Shown here in pieces: positions 16,049 to 23,906 of a stretch of 39,901 bases of DNA (position 1 is the first letter of the stretch; every line of letters starts with the position of its first letter). Source of the stretch: Bacillota bacterium. GTDB lineage: Bacteria; Bacillota; Clostridia; Acetivibrionales; DSM-2933. A program made the translations under genes and the position numbers. The notes under the pieces were generated by a model that did not search any database, was not told the origin of the DNA, and saw only the letters and a program-made list of their open reading frames with translations. The DNA is taken from the NCBI GenBank assembly GCA_023430975.1, contig JAEYYB010000103.1:1-39901 (forward strand), given 5' to 3'.

Positions 16049-17665
16049 ATGTATAATATGTATAAAATGATAATCGCAGATGACGAGTCTTTTGTGAGAG
16101 ATGCTTTTAAGATGGTGATAAATAAACATTTTCCACAAGTTAAAGTTGTAGCAGAAGCTGAAACCGGAAGACAAGCCATTGAAACGGCTTCGGAATTTAA
16201 TCCCAACCTTATGATAATGGACGTTAAAATGCCTGGTATTAATGGGCTGCAGGCTATATATGAGATTAAGAAAATAAACCCTGAAACCAGGTTCATAGTA
16301 TTGACAGCATACGATCACTTCAAATATGCCAGAGAGGCTTTGAGTCTCTCGGTTGATGAATATTTACTAAAGCCTGCAAGAAAAGAAAAAATCATAGAAG
16401 CTGTAAGTAAAGTGCTAAAGACTATTGAAGAGTTAAGAAGTAAGAAGAATCAGGAATTGGAGTTGAAGGAAAAACTAAATAATGTACTTCCTGCAATGGA
16501 AAGTGAGTTTGCACTATCAATGATTTTTAGCGATACTGAAAGAATAAATCAGATGAACTACCCCAAGCTATTAGGCAGAGCATTTGATGTGGGATATTCA
16601 ATGGTTTTGGATTTTAACACCACTGATAACAAGAATCGGGATATTATAAAAGGCCTGCTTAATTCAAAGGTTAGAGACTTTCTTACCATGTTTTTTAATG
16701 CCAGAGCTAGCTATTGTATTATTAGTCCTGTCTTTTCAAATAAGGTTGCCTTATTTTTTCCTGAAGATAAGGCTGGCGATATTTACGAGATTGGTAAGAT
16801 TTCCATAGATTTGGCAAAAAGCCTTGCTAAGAAAATGCAGGAAGAGTTGGACATAAGTCCTTTTGTTGGGATCGGAGGCATTCATAAAGGGATTGATGGC
16901 CTTATTGAATCGTATAATGAAGCCAACCTTGCTGTCTCCTTAAAAAAACAGACTGTTAGCTATGTTGATGATATAGAATATACAAAAGTCGATGTATCAT
17001 ATTCTTTTAAGCTTGAACGCCAGCTTTGTGAAAAAATAAGGCAATTTGATAAGGACGATTCAATAGAGGCATTTAAAGAACTGTATTTTTCTATAAATCC
17101 ATGGGAAACTCGGAATATCATCAATAAAATGTGTGAGATTATGGTGGTTTTAGCACGCATTTTGCTGGATTTTGATATGGAAAGTGAAGCTAATAAATTC
17201 TTTGATGATGTTGAAAGAAAGCAGCTGATGATGTTTGAATCAAAACAGGAGATATGCCAGTGGTGCATTTCAAAGATACATCAGCTTATAAACTGTTTAG
17301 CGGACTCTAAAGCTATCAACACAGAGGATGATATTATTATAAGTGCTGCCAGATTTATTGAAGCCAACTATATGCATGAAATTACGTTGGAAGACGTAGC
17401 AAAAGCCGTTAATGTAAGTCCATATTATCTAAGCAAGCTATTTAAAAGTCAGATGAGTAAGAACTTTATTGATTTTCTGACTGAGTTGAGGGTGGATGCT
17501 GCGAAGAAGAAAATACCTGATTCCAATATGAGCATAAAGGAAATATGCTATGAAGTAGGTTATAATGATCCCAATTATTTTACCAGGGTATTTAAAAAAG
17601 TTACAGGTCAAACACCCTTAGAATACAGACAGGCGAATAAATCAGCAGGCAGTGAGGGAAAATAA
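16049..17665 (+). CDS. YesN-type response regulator with AraC DNA-binding domain
   Basis: The protein has 538 residues. An N-terminal receiver domain has the acidic pair D11-D12, phospho-acceptor D58 in MIMDVKMPG, and the KP motif (LLKPARK). A long middle linker domain of about 300 residues is typical for YesN. Two C-terminal AraC helix-turn-helix units begin near residue 430 (ITLEDVAKAVNVSPYYLSKLFK; CYEVGYNDPNYFTRVFKKVTGQTP). It is expected to activate sugar-uptake or hemicellulase genes, including perhaps its own operon. GGAG stands eight bases before the ATG, and the gap after the kinase is six bases. The stop is one base from the next start, so coupling is tight. Confidence 0.93.
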   Translation: MYNMYKMIIADDESFVRDAFKMVINKHFPQVKVVAEAETGRQAIETASEFNPNLMIMDVKMPGINGLQAIYEIKKINPETRFIVLTAYDHFKYAREALSLSVDEYLLKPARKEKIIEAVSKVLKTIEELRSKKNQELELKEKLNNVLPAMESEFALSMIFSDTERINQMNYPKLLGRAFDVGYSMVLDFNTTDNKNRDIIKGLLNSKVRDFLTMFFNARASYCIISPVFSNKVALFFPEDKAGDIYEIGKISIDLAKSLAKKMQEELDISPFVGIGGIHKGIDGLIESYNEANLAVSLKKQTVSYVDDIEYTKVDVSYSFKLERQLCEKIRQFDKDDSIEAFKELYFSINPWETRNIINKMCEIMVVLARILLDFDMESEANKFFDDVERKQLMMFESKQEICQWCISKIHQLINCLADSKAINTEDDIIISAARFIEANYMHEITLEDVAKAVNVSPYYLSKLFKSQMSKNFIDFLTELRVDAAKKKIPDSNMSIKEICYEVGYNDPNYFTRVFKKVTGQTPLEYRQANKSAGSEGK

Positions 17666-17666
17666 T

Positions 17667-18713
17667 ATGGGAATTATGAAGTACATGAGAGTTATTGCTT
17701 CTTTAATTATAATAAGCACAGTTGCTCTAAATTTCAGCGGTTGTGATTCCAATAGAAGAAAAGATAAAAAGGATATTAAACTGGGATTTCTGGTGGATGC
17801 ATTATGGGAAGAAAGATGGAAAAGGGATATGGATTTGTTTACTGAAAATGCCAAAGCTTATGGTGCTCATGTATATACAAAATCCGCCAGCGGTCAAGGC
17901 GATTTACAGATAAAAATGGCCATGGAGATGATCAAGGAAGGACTTGATGTTCTTGTGGTGGTTCCAAGCAGCAGTAAATCAGCAAAATCCATAGTTGATC
18001 TTGCTCATAAAAAGAATGTTAAGGTCATCGCATATGATAGGATGATCCGTGATTGCATGCTGGATTATTATGTATCTTTTGATAGTAGGAAGGTTGGAGA
18101 GATTCAAGCTGAGTACTTGGTTAAAAAGTATCCTAAGGGTAATTATGTTCTGGTGGGAGGCTCTGAGGAGGATGATAATGCTAAACTTTTATGGGAAGGG
18201 CAGCATAAGGTCTTAGATCCTTATATAAAACGGGGAGACATTAAAGTTGTTTTGGAAGAATGGACTGATGACTGGAATCCTATAGTTGCCTATGATAATG
18301 TAAATTTTGCTCTTAAGGAGAATAGGAACGATATTACAGCAGTGCTAGCATCCAATGACGGCTGTGCAAGGACTGTCTTCCAGGCTTTGTCAGAACATAA
18401 GCTTGCTGGAAAGGTTGGCCTTACAGGTCAGGACGCGGATATAGCAGCATGTCAGAGAATTGTTGAGGGAACCCAGTCAATGACGGTATATAAGCCGATA
18501 AGAAAGTTAGCTTCTAAGGCCGCAGAGATTGCAGTTATGCTTGCAAAGGGCAAAGAAGCTCCTACCAATACAAAACTTAATAACGGATTTTGTGATGTCC
18601 CATCATTCTTAATAGACCCTGCTTGTGTTGACAAATCCAATATAGATGAGGTTGTCATTGAAGATGGATGGCAAAGGAAGAGTGAGGTTTATCTTAACGC
18701 AACCGACTATTAA
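17667..18713 (+). CDS. XylF-like sugar ABC-transporter substrate-binding lipoprotein
   Basis: I use ATG 17667 (348 residues, GAGGG eight bases upstream) rather than the GTG at 17652 that overlaps yesN. A signal sequence ends in LNFSGC, an acceptable lipobox, so the mature protein is probably lipid-anchored. The body matches the xylose/multiple-sugar-binding group: KLGFLVDALWEERW, DVLVVVPSSSKSA, VIAYDRMI, LASNDGCAR and VGLTGQDADIAACQRIVEGTQ, with the LTGQDA motif typical of XylF/ChvE. No permease or ATPase gene follows; the next gene is on the opposite strand. It must therefore either use a transporter encoded elsewhere or serve in sensing. Confidence 0.87.
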   Translation: MGIMKYMRVIASLIIISTVALNFSGCDSNRRKDKKDIKLGFLVDALWEERWKRDMDLFTENAKAYGAHVYTKSASGQGDLQIKMAMEMIKEGLDVLVVVPSSSKSAKSIVDLAHKKNVKVIAYDRMIRDCMLDYYVSFDSRKVGEIQAEYLVKKYPKGNYVLVGGSEEDDNAKLLWEGQHKVLDPYIKRGDIKVVLEEWTDDWNPIVAYDNVNFALKENRNDITAVLASNDGCARTVFQALSEHKLAGKVGLTGQDADIAACQRIVEGTQSMTVYKPIRKLASKAAEIAVMLAKGKEAPTNTKLNNGFCDVPSFLIDPACVDKSNIDEVVIEDGWQRKSEVYLNATDY

Positions 18714-18720
18714 TAAACTA

Positions 18721-18806
18721 CTTCCCCTTGCTATACCCGCTAAAGCCGTTCGTTATTTGCTCTTTAAAATGTAAGATCATTAACATTTTAATATGGCAAG
18801 GGGAAG
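18721..18806. repeat. Partial R1 copy inside a GC-rich terminator-like stem
   Basis: An 11-bp perfect inverted repeat (CTTCCCCTTGC with GCAAGGGGAAG) encloses the right-hand part of an R1 element in reverse orientation (CCGTTCGTTATTTGCTC, AATGTAAGATCATTAACA). The left arm of R1 is missing. The outer stem lies eight bases after the xylF stop codon and before the convergent M23 gene, so it may have been that operon's terminator. Confidence 0.65.
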
Positions 18807-18840
18807 TCCATTCTTAAGCATGATCAATATTAATCCAAGT

Positions 18841-19668
18841 CTACTCCTTTGGTAAGAAGATTGAAGGATCTACTTGTTTATCGTTTTTAAGTACTTCAAA
18901 GTGAAGATGCGGCTGTTCTGCTGATTCAAATACAGCAGTATTTCCAACACATCCTATAATATCTCCTATACTGACCTTTTGGTTTGTGGCAACCATATTA
19001 CTGCTTGCAAGGTTGGCATATACAGTTTTGAGGCCGTTGGAATGATCAAGAACAACAGTGATACCGTATTTCAGATCATCCTTTATTTCACACACATAAC
19101 CATCTGCTGCAGCCTTAACTGCTGAACCTTTCTCACAGGCAATCTCTACGTACTTGTGGGTTTGCCACTGTTCGAGGGTCTTTGAGTATGCAGGCTTATC
19201 ATCTGAATATCCAACACATATCTGTCCGAAAACAGGCATCATCATATCTGTGCTTTCTGCTATGTTTTTTCCTGAAGCAGGTTTTGCAGCACTTTTACCG
19301 CCTTTGGTTGTTGGCTTGTCCTTAGGTGTTGTACTGACAGCTGGTGTTACCTTAGGTGTCGCACTTGGAGTTAGTTTAGTAGGTGTTGCAGCCTGCGGTT
19401 TTTTTTCTTCATCACTTTTATTGGGTACAAGCTTTTCCGGACTCTTTCCAAGAATGCTGGAAGCAGGGTTGTTAATTTCGTCAGGTATTTCACCTTGAAC
19501 ACTATTATTTGAATTTCCTAGCTGATCTTTACCCATTGTAAGGTATACTGTGGCTCCTACAATGCAGATACATAAAGTCAGAACGACATAAAACAATCTT
19601 TTATCAAGAAAGTTCAGTATTTTTTTTCTTGTTAACTTTCTCTCTGGGAATAACTTTTTCATATTCAC
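18841..19668 (-). CDS. M23 (LytM-like) peptidase-domain membrane protein, SpoIIQ-like
   Basis: The start is probably GTG 19668 (275 residues; GGAGG eight bases upstream). A cytoplasmic basic segment is followed by one membrane helix (about 26-45), then a Pro/Thr/Lys-rich linker and a C-terminal LytM domain. Zinc-site residues: H171 is present, but the usual Asp four residues later is E175. The second motif HLHF (H254, H256) is intact. This partly altered site and the single-pass layout resemble SpoIIQ, which joins SpoIIIAH across the two sporulation membranes. SpoIID, the usual neighbour, is not here, so the name is a likeness and not a firm call. It could also be an ordinary cell-wall endopeptidase. 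Confidence 0.75.
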   Translation of the reverse strand: MNMKKLFPERKLTRKKILNFLDKRLFYVVLTLCICIVGATVYLTMGKDQLGNSNNSVQGEIPDEINNPASSILGKSPEKLVPNKSDEEKKPQAATPTKLTPSATPKVTPAVSTTPKDKPTTKGGKSAAKPASGKNIAESTDMMMPVFGQICVGYSDDKPAYSKTLEQWQTHKYVEIACEKGSAVKAAADGYVCEIKDDLKYGITVVLDHSNGLKTVYANLASSNMVATNQKVSIGDIIGCVGNTAVFESAEQPHLHFEVLKNDKQVDPSIFLPKE

Positions 19669-19842
19669 AATATCCACCTCCATACTTTATTGTTACCTTC
19701 ATAAGGAACAATATACATCAAAATAAAAATTTACTAATTTTAATATCTGGGTTTATAATAAAGTCATAAGAAGCAAAAATAAAATTACAAGTGAAAGGAC
19801 ACAGTTAAGTTTAACTATACATACAGGTAAAAATTAAAAAGA

Positions 19843-19877
19843 AAAGCGGGTACCGGTGAGATGGTCGGTATCCGCTT
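19843..19877 (-). terminator. Terminator in the gap upstream of the M23 gene
   Basis: The stem AAAGCGGGTACCG with CGGTATCCGCTTT is followed on the minus strand by TCTTTTTAATTTTT. It would stop transcripts coming from the dockerin remnant and the ferredoxin-type gene. Confidence 0.75.
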
Positions 19878-19944
19878 TGTTATGGAATATATGTAAATGA
19901 GTGGAGTGACTCGTCAAACTTGGGTTCAAATATTCAATCATTCA

Positions 19945-20046
19945 TTAATATGCTTTATACTCAGGATAATCATTTATCGTTGCTCCAAAATGGCGGGCAA
20001 TAATCATGACATCTGCCATGTTTACAGATTTGTCCTTATTAAGCAT
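19945..20046 (-). pseudogene. Remnant of a type I dockerin C terminus
   Basis: The minus strand reads MLNKDKSVNMADVMIIARHF followed by GATINDYPEY, then a stop. This is the second calcium-binding repeat of a type I dockerin with its natural end. In-frame stops lie directly upstream, and no first repeat or catalytic domain is present, so only the tail of a cellulosomal gene survives. It lies in the 445-bp gap between the M23 and ferredoxin genes, of which nothing else looks coding. Confidence 0.75.
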
Positions 20047-20128
20047 TAAAAGAGTAAAACATGGTTAACACTATGATTTAATAATACAACAAAACGTGGC
20101 TGTTGTAAACGGTGTATTACGGCATTTT

Positions 20129-21022
20129 TTATAAATTATAAGTTTTCTTATTTGGAAGAGTTAAATTATCAGGCTTTGGGTTAAGTTCATGATTTCCAAA
20201 ATAGGATTTTATGGCACCCTGAGGGCAGTTTTTCTTGCAGTCACCGCAGCGTATACATTCAAGTCCATTTGGCTTTTCATATATGGTATGATCGATAGGA
20301 CATATGCTTTTGCATTTTCCGCAGCGATTGCATTTGGATGGAGATACCTCTATTCTATAAAAGCTAATTTTATTAAATATTGAATAAATAGCACCTAAAG
20401 GGCATAAAATTCTGCAAAACGGCCTTTTTGCCGCCATGGACAAAACAATAACTCCTATGAGTATTGCCATTTTCCAGCCAAACAGAAGTCCAAGGGTTGA
20501 TCTGATGCCTTCTTTAGCAATGGCAAGAGGAATCCCGGCTTCCAATGTACCCGCCGGACAAATAAGCTTACAGAAGTATGGAGAATCCAGGCCCAAATCA
20601 AAGCTAATATATAGTGCTGGAAGTAAAATTACAGTTACAAATAGTATTATATACTTAAGCTTCTCAAATAGTTTGGGAATTCCAATTTTTTTGAAAGGTA
20701 CTTTATAAAGAAGTTCCTGGAAAAAGCCAAAGGGACAAATCCAACCGCAAACAGCTCTTCCAATGAGTGTTCCAATAAGAATCAATATCCCTGCAATATA
20801 CATGGAGAATTTATATTTTATGTCAAGTGCTATAGCCTGCATTGATCCTATTGGGCAAGAGCCTAGTGCTCCAGGGCATGAATAACAGTTTAATCCGGGA
20901 AAGCAAAGCTTTTTAAGATTGCCATTATAAATTGTACCTTCTAAAAATCCTTTTATATATGAGTTACCTAATAAAAATGAGGTAATCTGAATCCAGTATC
21001 TTTTAATTTTAACCAATTCCAA
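20129..21022 (-). CDS. NapH/RnfB-like membrane-bound 4Fe-4S protein
   Basis: The protein has 297 residues. An N-terminal cysteine cluster (CFPGLNCYSCPGALGSCPIG) is followed by four to five membrane helices with CGWICPFGF and CRILCPLGA motifs typical of NapH/NosR-type proteins. Two classical [4Fe-4S] sites come next: CNRCGKCKSICP and CIRCGDCKKNCP. Such proteins pass electrons across or along the membrane, and the donor and acceptor are not evident here. The start appears to be TTG 21022, with GGAG eight bases before it. It overlaps by 14 bases the CXXC mini-protein encoded upstream, so the two are coupled. Confidence 0.88.
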   Translation of the reverse strand: MELVKIKRYWIQITSFLLGNSYIKGFLEGTIYNGNLKKLCFPGLNCYSCPGALGSCPIGSMQAIALDIKYKFSMYIAGILILIGTLIGRAVCGWICPFGFFQELLYKVPFKKIGIPKLFEKLKYIILFVTVILLPALYISFDLGLDSPYFCKLICPAGTLEAGIPLAIAKEGIRSTLGLLFGWKMAILIGVIVLSMAAKRPFCRILCPLGAIYSIFNKISFYRIEVSPSKCNRCGKCKSICPIDHTIYEKPNGLECIRCGDCKKNCPQGAIKSYFGNHELNPKPDNLTLPNKKTYNL

Positions 21023-21143
21023 TACACTCCAGACATATTAAAATAGCTTTGCGAAATACTTGTTTCATCTCGCCTGATGAGATGCCATAAGCAATAAATG
21101 TTATTGATATGATCAGAAGGCTTATTCTTACAAGGTTTTTCAT
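21009..21143 (-). CDS. CD1871A-type CXXC mini-protein
   Basis: This 44-residue protein has a strong ribosome site (GCAGGAGA before ATG 21143). It has one N-terminal membrane helix (LVRISLLIISITFIAYG), then GEMKQVFRKA, and ends in ICLECIGIG, with the CXXC pair at residues 37 and 40. That ending is the hallmark of the CD1871A family of clostridial mini-proteins, which often stand next to membrane 4Fe-4S proteins. Here its stop lies inside the start of exactly such a gene. The cysteines could bind a metal or cluster, or form a redox pair. No biochemical role is established to my knowledge. Confidence 0.82.
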   Translation of the reverse strand: MKNLVRISLLIISITFIAYGISSGEMKQVFRKAILICLECIGIG

Positions 21144-21251
21144 ATAAAATCTCCTGCGTTATTGAAAGGTTAATAATATTTTAGCTCAATTTTTCTATTT
21201 TGTCTTTATAAAAATTATTGAAGCCCCTAAGGTATAACAAATTTATTTTTA

Positions 21252-21302
21252 TTAAGGCATAAATGAAATTTGTAGCGGAAGTTATTTTTGATCATGATTA
21301 AA
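21252..21302 (+). repeat. R2 repeat, internally deleted short form, copy 3
   Basis: The sequence has TTAAGGCAT followed after a few bases by GCGGAAGTTATTTTT and ATCATGATTAAA. This is both outer ends of R2 but only one inner arm. The central hairpin and the other arm are absent. The same deletion structure is found at 35478-35527. Confidence 0.7.
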
Positions 21303-21370
21303 GTAATTTGTTGTAAATTGTCAAATTATGCTGTAAAATTATATTGTATATATTTTTATGGAGGGTTAAA

Positions 21371-21847
21371 ATGAGCGATTTTAACACAAACTTTGAACCA
21401 AATTCATCAGATGGCTTCAGCACAGGCATTAACATGGTACCGGAGGTAAGAAGCAATATTTTTCTAGGTTTCATAGGTGGTCTTGCTTCTTCCATTATTG
21501 GAGCAGGATTATGGGCAGGGATAACTATTTTAACAGGTTATCAGATTGGTTTTATGGCAATAGGAGTAGGCTTTTTGGTAGGCTTCTGTGTAAGGATTTT
21601 AGGTAAAGGCAACACGCTTGCTTATGGAGTAATGGGTGCAGTTTTTGCTTTGCTTGGCTGTATGCTTGGGAATATTCTATCCATGTATGGAATGTATGCC
21701 AAAGAATTTCATGTATCAATCGGTGAGGCATACAATATGATGATAGGTCCAATTGATATTCTTACTGAGTCATTTCAAGTAATGGATTTATTATTCTACG
21801 GATTGGCAGTATATGAAGGTTTTAAATTTTCTTTTTTCAGCAGGTAA
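21371..21847 (+). CDS. Small membrane protein, unknown function
   Basis: The start is ATG 21371, with GGAGGG about seven bases before it, giving 158 residues. A polar N terminus of about 25 residues precedes three glycine-rich membrane helices (about 29-52, 55-77, 82-105). A polar loop and a weaker helix near the C terminus follow. I do not recognise the family; it looks like the small hydrophobic domains found behind zinc-ribbon or B-box segments in clostridia, but no such segment is present. An R1 copy and a terminator follow. Confidence 0.7.
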   Translation: MSDFNTNFEPNSSDGFSTGINMVPEVRSNIFLGFIGGLASSIIGAGLWAGITILTGYQIGFMAIGVGFLVGFCVRILGKGNTLAYGVMGAVFALLGCMLGNILSMYGMYAKEFHVSIGEAYNMMIGPIDILTESFQVMDLLFYGLAVYEGFKFSFFSR

Positions 21848-21877
21848 GCAAAACAGATATTGTTAATATTCAGAAAC

Positions 21878-21980
21878 TATATTAAAAGTGTTAATAATCT
21901 TACATTTGGCGGAGCAAATAACGAACGGTTCAACGGGATTTGCGACAGACAAATGTAATAGATTTATCACTTTTAATATA
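21878..21980 (+). repeat. R1 palindromic repeat, copy D
   Basis: This is a full 103-bp copy with TATATTAAAAGTG and CACTTTTAATATA ends, perfectly matched arms of the TTAAAA variant. The centre has GGCGGAGCAAATAACGAACGG and GGGATTTGCGACAGAC blocks. It starts 31 bases after the stop of the membrane-protein gene. Confidence 0.9.
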
Positions 21981-21983
21981 ATA

Positions 21984-22037
21984 GGGGATGTTATATTATT
22001 AAAGATTAATCACTTTTATAATGCAACATCCCTTTTA
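21984..22037 (+). terminator. Hairpin with terminator features containing an R1-end fragment
   Basis: The stem GGGATGTT with AACATCCC is followed by TTTTATAA. Its loop contains AAAGATTAATCACTTTTATA, similar to the right end of R1, so another R1 fragment may have been captured here. Confidence 0.55.
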
Positions 22038-22051
22038 TAATGGGTTTAATA

Positions 22052-22096
22052 TTTAGGCATGCCACAAATATAACTTCTCGTACAATTAAGCATATC
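22052..22096 (+). repeat. R2 repeat, one end only
   Basis: TTTAGGCATGCCACAAATA followed by TAACTTCTCG closely matches the left end of the R2 copy at 26097. The second half is missing. Confidence 0.55.
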
Positions 22097-22117
22097 TCCT
22101 TATAATACCTCCTTATA

Positions 22118-22146
22118 TTGAGAAAATACCAAAATTTTGATATAAT
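22118..22146 (+). promoter_or_regulatory. SigA-type promoter, transcript unknown
   Basis: TTGAGA, a 17-base spacer and TATAAT are present. It points toward the dockerin-CYTH gene, but a second promoter lies closer to that gene. The 130 bases in between contain no convincing ORF. Confidence 0.5.
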
Positions 22147-22283
22147 AGAATCCAACAGATCTCCAAATACAACCAAGCCCCTATACAACTATTGCTATAA
22201 AGATTCTAAAAGGAGTGGAAGGTACAAGGTCAAAGTTGTTGTTTAATATAGTGGAGGTTAAGAGGTAATTTACAAACTAATTA

Positions 22284-22312
22284 TTGTTAACATGTATAAA
22301 TTTTGATACAAT
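22284..22312 (+). promoter_or_regulatory. SigA-type promoter of the dockerin-CYTH gene
   Basis: TTGTTA, a 17-base spacer and TACAAT lie 47 bases before the start codon. The -10 box falls inside the artificial longer reading frame, which supports the start at 22359. Confidence 0.65.
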
Positions 22313-22358
22313 GTTGTCATACATGTATTACTTAAAGCTTAATAAAGGGGGAGTTTTG

Positions 22359-23567
22359 ATGAAGAAGTTAAAAAGATGCATTATGTCGGTTTTAGTTTGT
22401 CTGTTTTTGTTTCAGCCAACTATGATAACTAATATTGAAGGAGCAAAAGAGGTATATGCTGAAACAACATTGCAAGATGTGGAAAAAGTGCCACCACCTA
22501 CATTTTATGTACAGGGAAGTATTAAAACAGATGTTGATTGCAGTCAGGAAGCTGCGAAGATGGTTAATACAGGCTTTACTATCAGCTTTGGCACTTTCAA
22601 AACAACGACAGATGAAAGCGGTAATTTTTATGGTAGTTTTCGTAATTTTCAAAATGAGTTTAAAGAGGATATGGTTATTGAAAAACCGGGATTTTTAAAG
22701 AGAATAATAAAAGATGTAGAATTACAAATTAATGTAACTACATACTACAATGATATATACATTTTACCGGGGGATATGAACGGAGATAGCTGTATAAATA
22801 TTGCAGACTGCGTTTATTTAGCAAAAATGTTTAACAGCACAAAAGGTGATAAAGTATATTCGGCTGATGCAGATATTGATAAGGATGGTGCAATCAATTT
22901 ATCTGATTTCATTTATATAGCTAAATATTTCAATATGACTTCTGCGGATTATCCACCCTATAGTTCGATAGATTGGACACCTACACCTGTTACTGCGTCT
23001 CCGTCTTCAACAACTCCCACACCTACACAAGTAGTAACTCCCACTCCTACACCAATAGTATCGGCAACACCAACACCGGACTTATCGAGTCTTGAAATTG
23101 AAAGAAAGTTCCTTATTGATAAAAGCAAAATTCCATATGATCTTAAGACACTGGATAAATACGAACTTGAACAGGCATATATAAACTTTTCACCTGAGAT
23201 TAGAATTAGAAAAGTAGATGATTGGATGTTTTTCCTAACAGTTAAAGCATATGTTGATGATATGGCAATGACCAGGGAAGAACGTGAGTTTTGGATTACA
23301 GAGCAGGAATATAATACCCTTATGAAAAAAACTGAGGGCAATATAATATATAAGACCAGATATCAAGGTTTGGATGAAAATAGAGTAATGTTTGCCATCG
23401 ATATATTTAAAGGTGATTTGGCAGGGCTCGCATATTATGAAGTAGAGTTTCCAAACGAGGAAGAAGCTAACAAGTTTACACCACCTGCATGGGTAGGCAA
23501 GGATGTAACAAATGATAAGAAATATAAAAACGGCTACCTGGCCCAATTTGGAATTCCTCAAGATTAG
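22359..23567 (+). CDS. Secreted dockerin protein with C-terminal CYTH (triphosphate tunnel) domain
   Basis: ATG 22359 follows GGGGGAG and gives 402 residues. A signal peptide runs to about residue 35 (VYA-ET). A small beta-rich domain (about 45-135) comes next, then a dockerin with two calcium loops (D139-M-N-G-D143 and D172-I-D-K-D176) at about 138-192. A Pro-Thr linker (205-242) precedes a complete CYTH domain (245-402). CYTH marks are the ExExK motif EIERK (246-250), RIRK (282-285), TVKAY, the REEREF acidic strand, KTR (332-334), YYEVEF and the GKDVTNDKKYKNGYLA ending. CYTH/TTM enzymes normally act on inorganic triphosphate, cAMP or thiamine triphosphate inside cells. A dockerin and signal peptide would place this one on the outer surface, so the substrate is unknown. 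An R1 nest follows. Confidence 0.88.
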   Translation: MKKLKRCIMSVLVCLFLFQPTMITNIEGAKEVYAETTLQDVEKVPPPTFYVQGSIKTDVDCSQEAAKMVNTGFTISFGTFKTTTDESGNFYGSFRNFQNEFKEDMVIEKPGFLKRIIKDVELQINVTTYYNDIYILPGDMNGDSCINIADCVYLAKMFNSTKGDKVYSADADIDKDGAINLSDFIYIAKYFNMTSADYPPYSSIDWTPTPVTASPSSTTPTPTQVVTPTPTPIVSATPTPDLSSLEIERKFLIDKSKIPYDLKTLDKYELEQAYINFSPEIRIRKVDDWMFFLTVKAYVDDMAMTREEREFWITEQEYNTLMKKTEGNIIYKTRYQGLDENRVMFAIDIFKGDLAGLAYYEVEFPNEEEANKFTPPAWVGKDVTNDKKYKNGYLAQFGIPQD

Positions 23568-23571
23568 ATTT

Positions 23572-23774
23572 TATATTAAAAGTGATAGTCTATATGAAAA
23601 GTGTTAATGATCTTACATTTGTCAGAGCAAATAACGAACGGTTTTTACGGAATTTGCGATAGACAAATGCAAAAGATTATTCACTTTTCATCTATTACAT
23701 TTGTATGTTGCAAATTCTGTATACTGTTTCGTATTTGCTCTGCCAAATGTAAAATTATTAGCACTTTTAAATTA
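23572..23774 (-). repeat. R1 repeat, outer copy of a nested pair (interrupted)
   Basis: The left 19-21 bases (TATATTAAAAGTGATAGTC) and the right 80 bases (TTACATTTG to CACTTTTAAATTA) form one diverged R1 element in reverse orientation. A second complete R1 splits it. The join reads GTC-TA on the left and TA-TTACATTTG on the right, while the uninterrupted form in copy D (reverse complement) reads ATC-TA-TTACATTTG. The insertion therefore duplicated only the TA. Confidence 0.85.
23593..23692 (+). repeat. R1 repeat, inner copy inserted into the outer R1
   Basis: This complete element begins TATGAAAAGTGTTAATGATC and ends TTATTCACTTTTCATC, flanked on both sides by TA. Its sequence is closer to copies A and B (GAAAA-type arms) than the decayed outer copy is, consistent with a more recent insertion. 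Confidence 0.88.
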
Positions 23775-23906
23775 GCAAAGAAGGAAGTTGGCCCAAACCC
23801 AGCTTCTCTTTTTTACTGTCTGGTAAATTCAAAAATTATATTCTAATCATTCTATAAATGCAAATAAAGTGATTTGTTGTTTTACAACAAAAAAGGAGGA
23901 TCACCA

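Noticed and set aside
22204..22266. 17-20 codon frame after the promoter at 22118
   Set aside because: Too short, GTG start directly abutting the purine stretch, no sign of conservation; left as non-coding.
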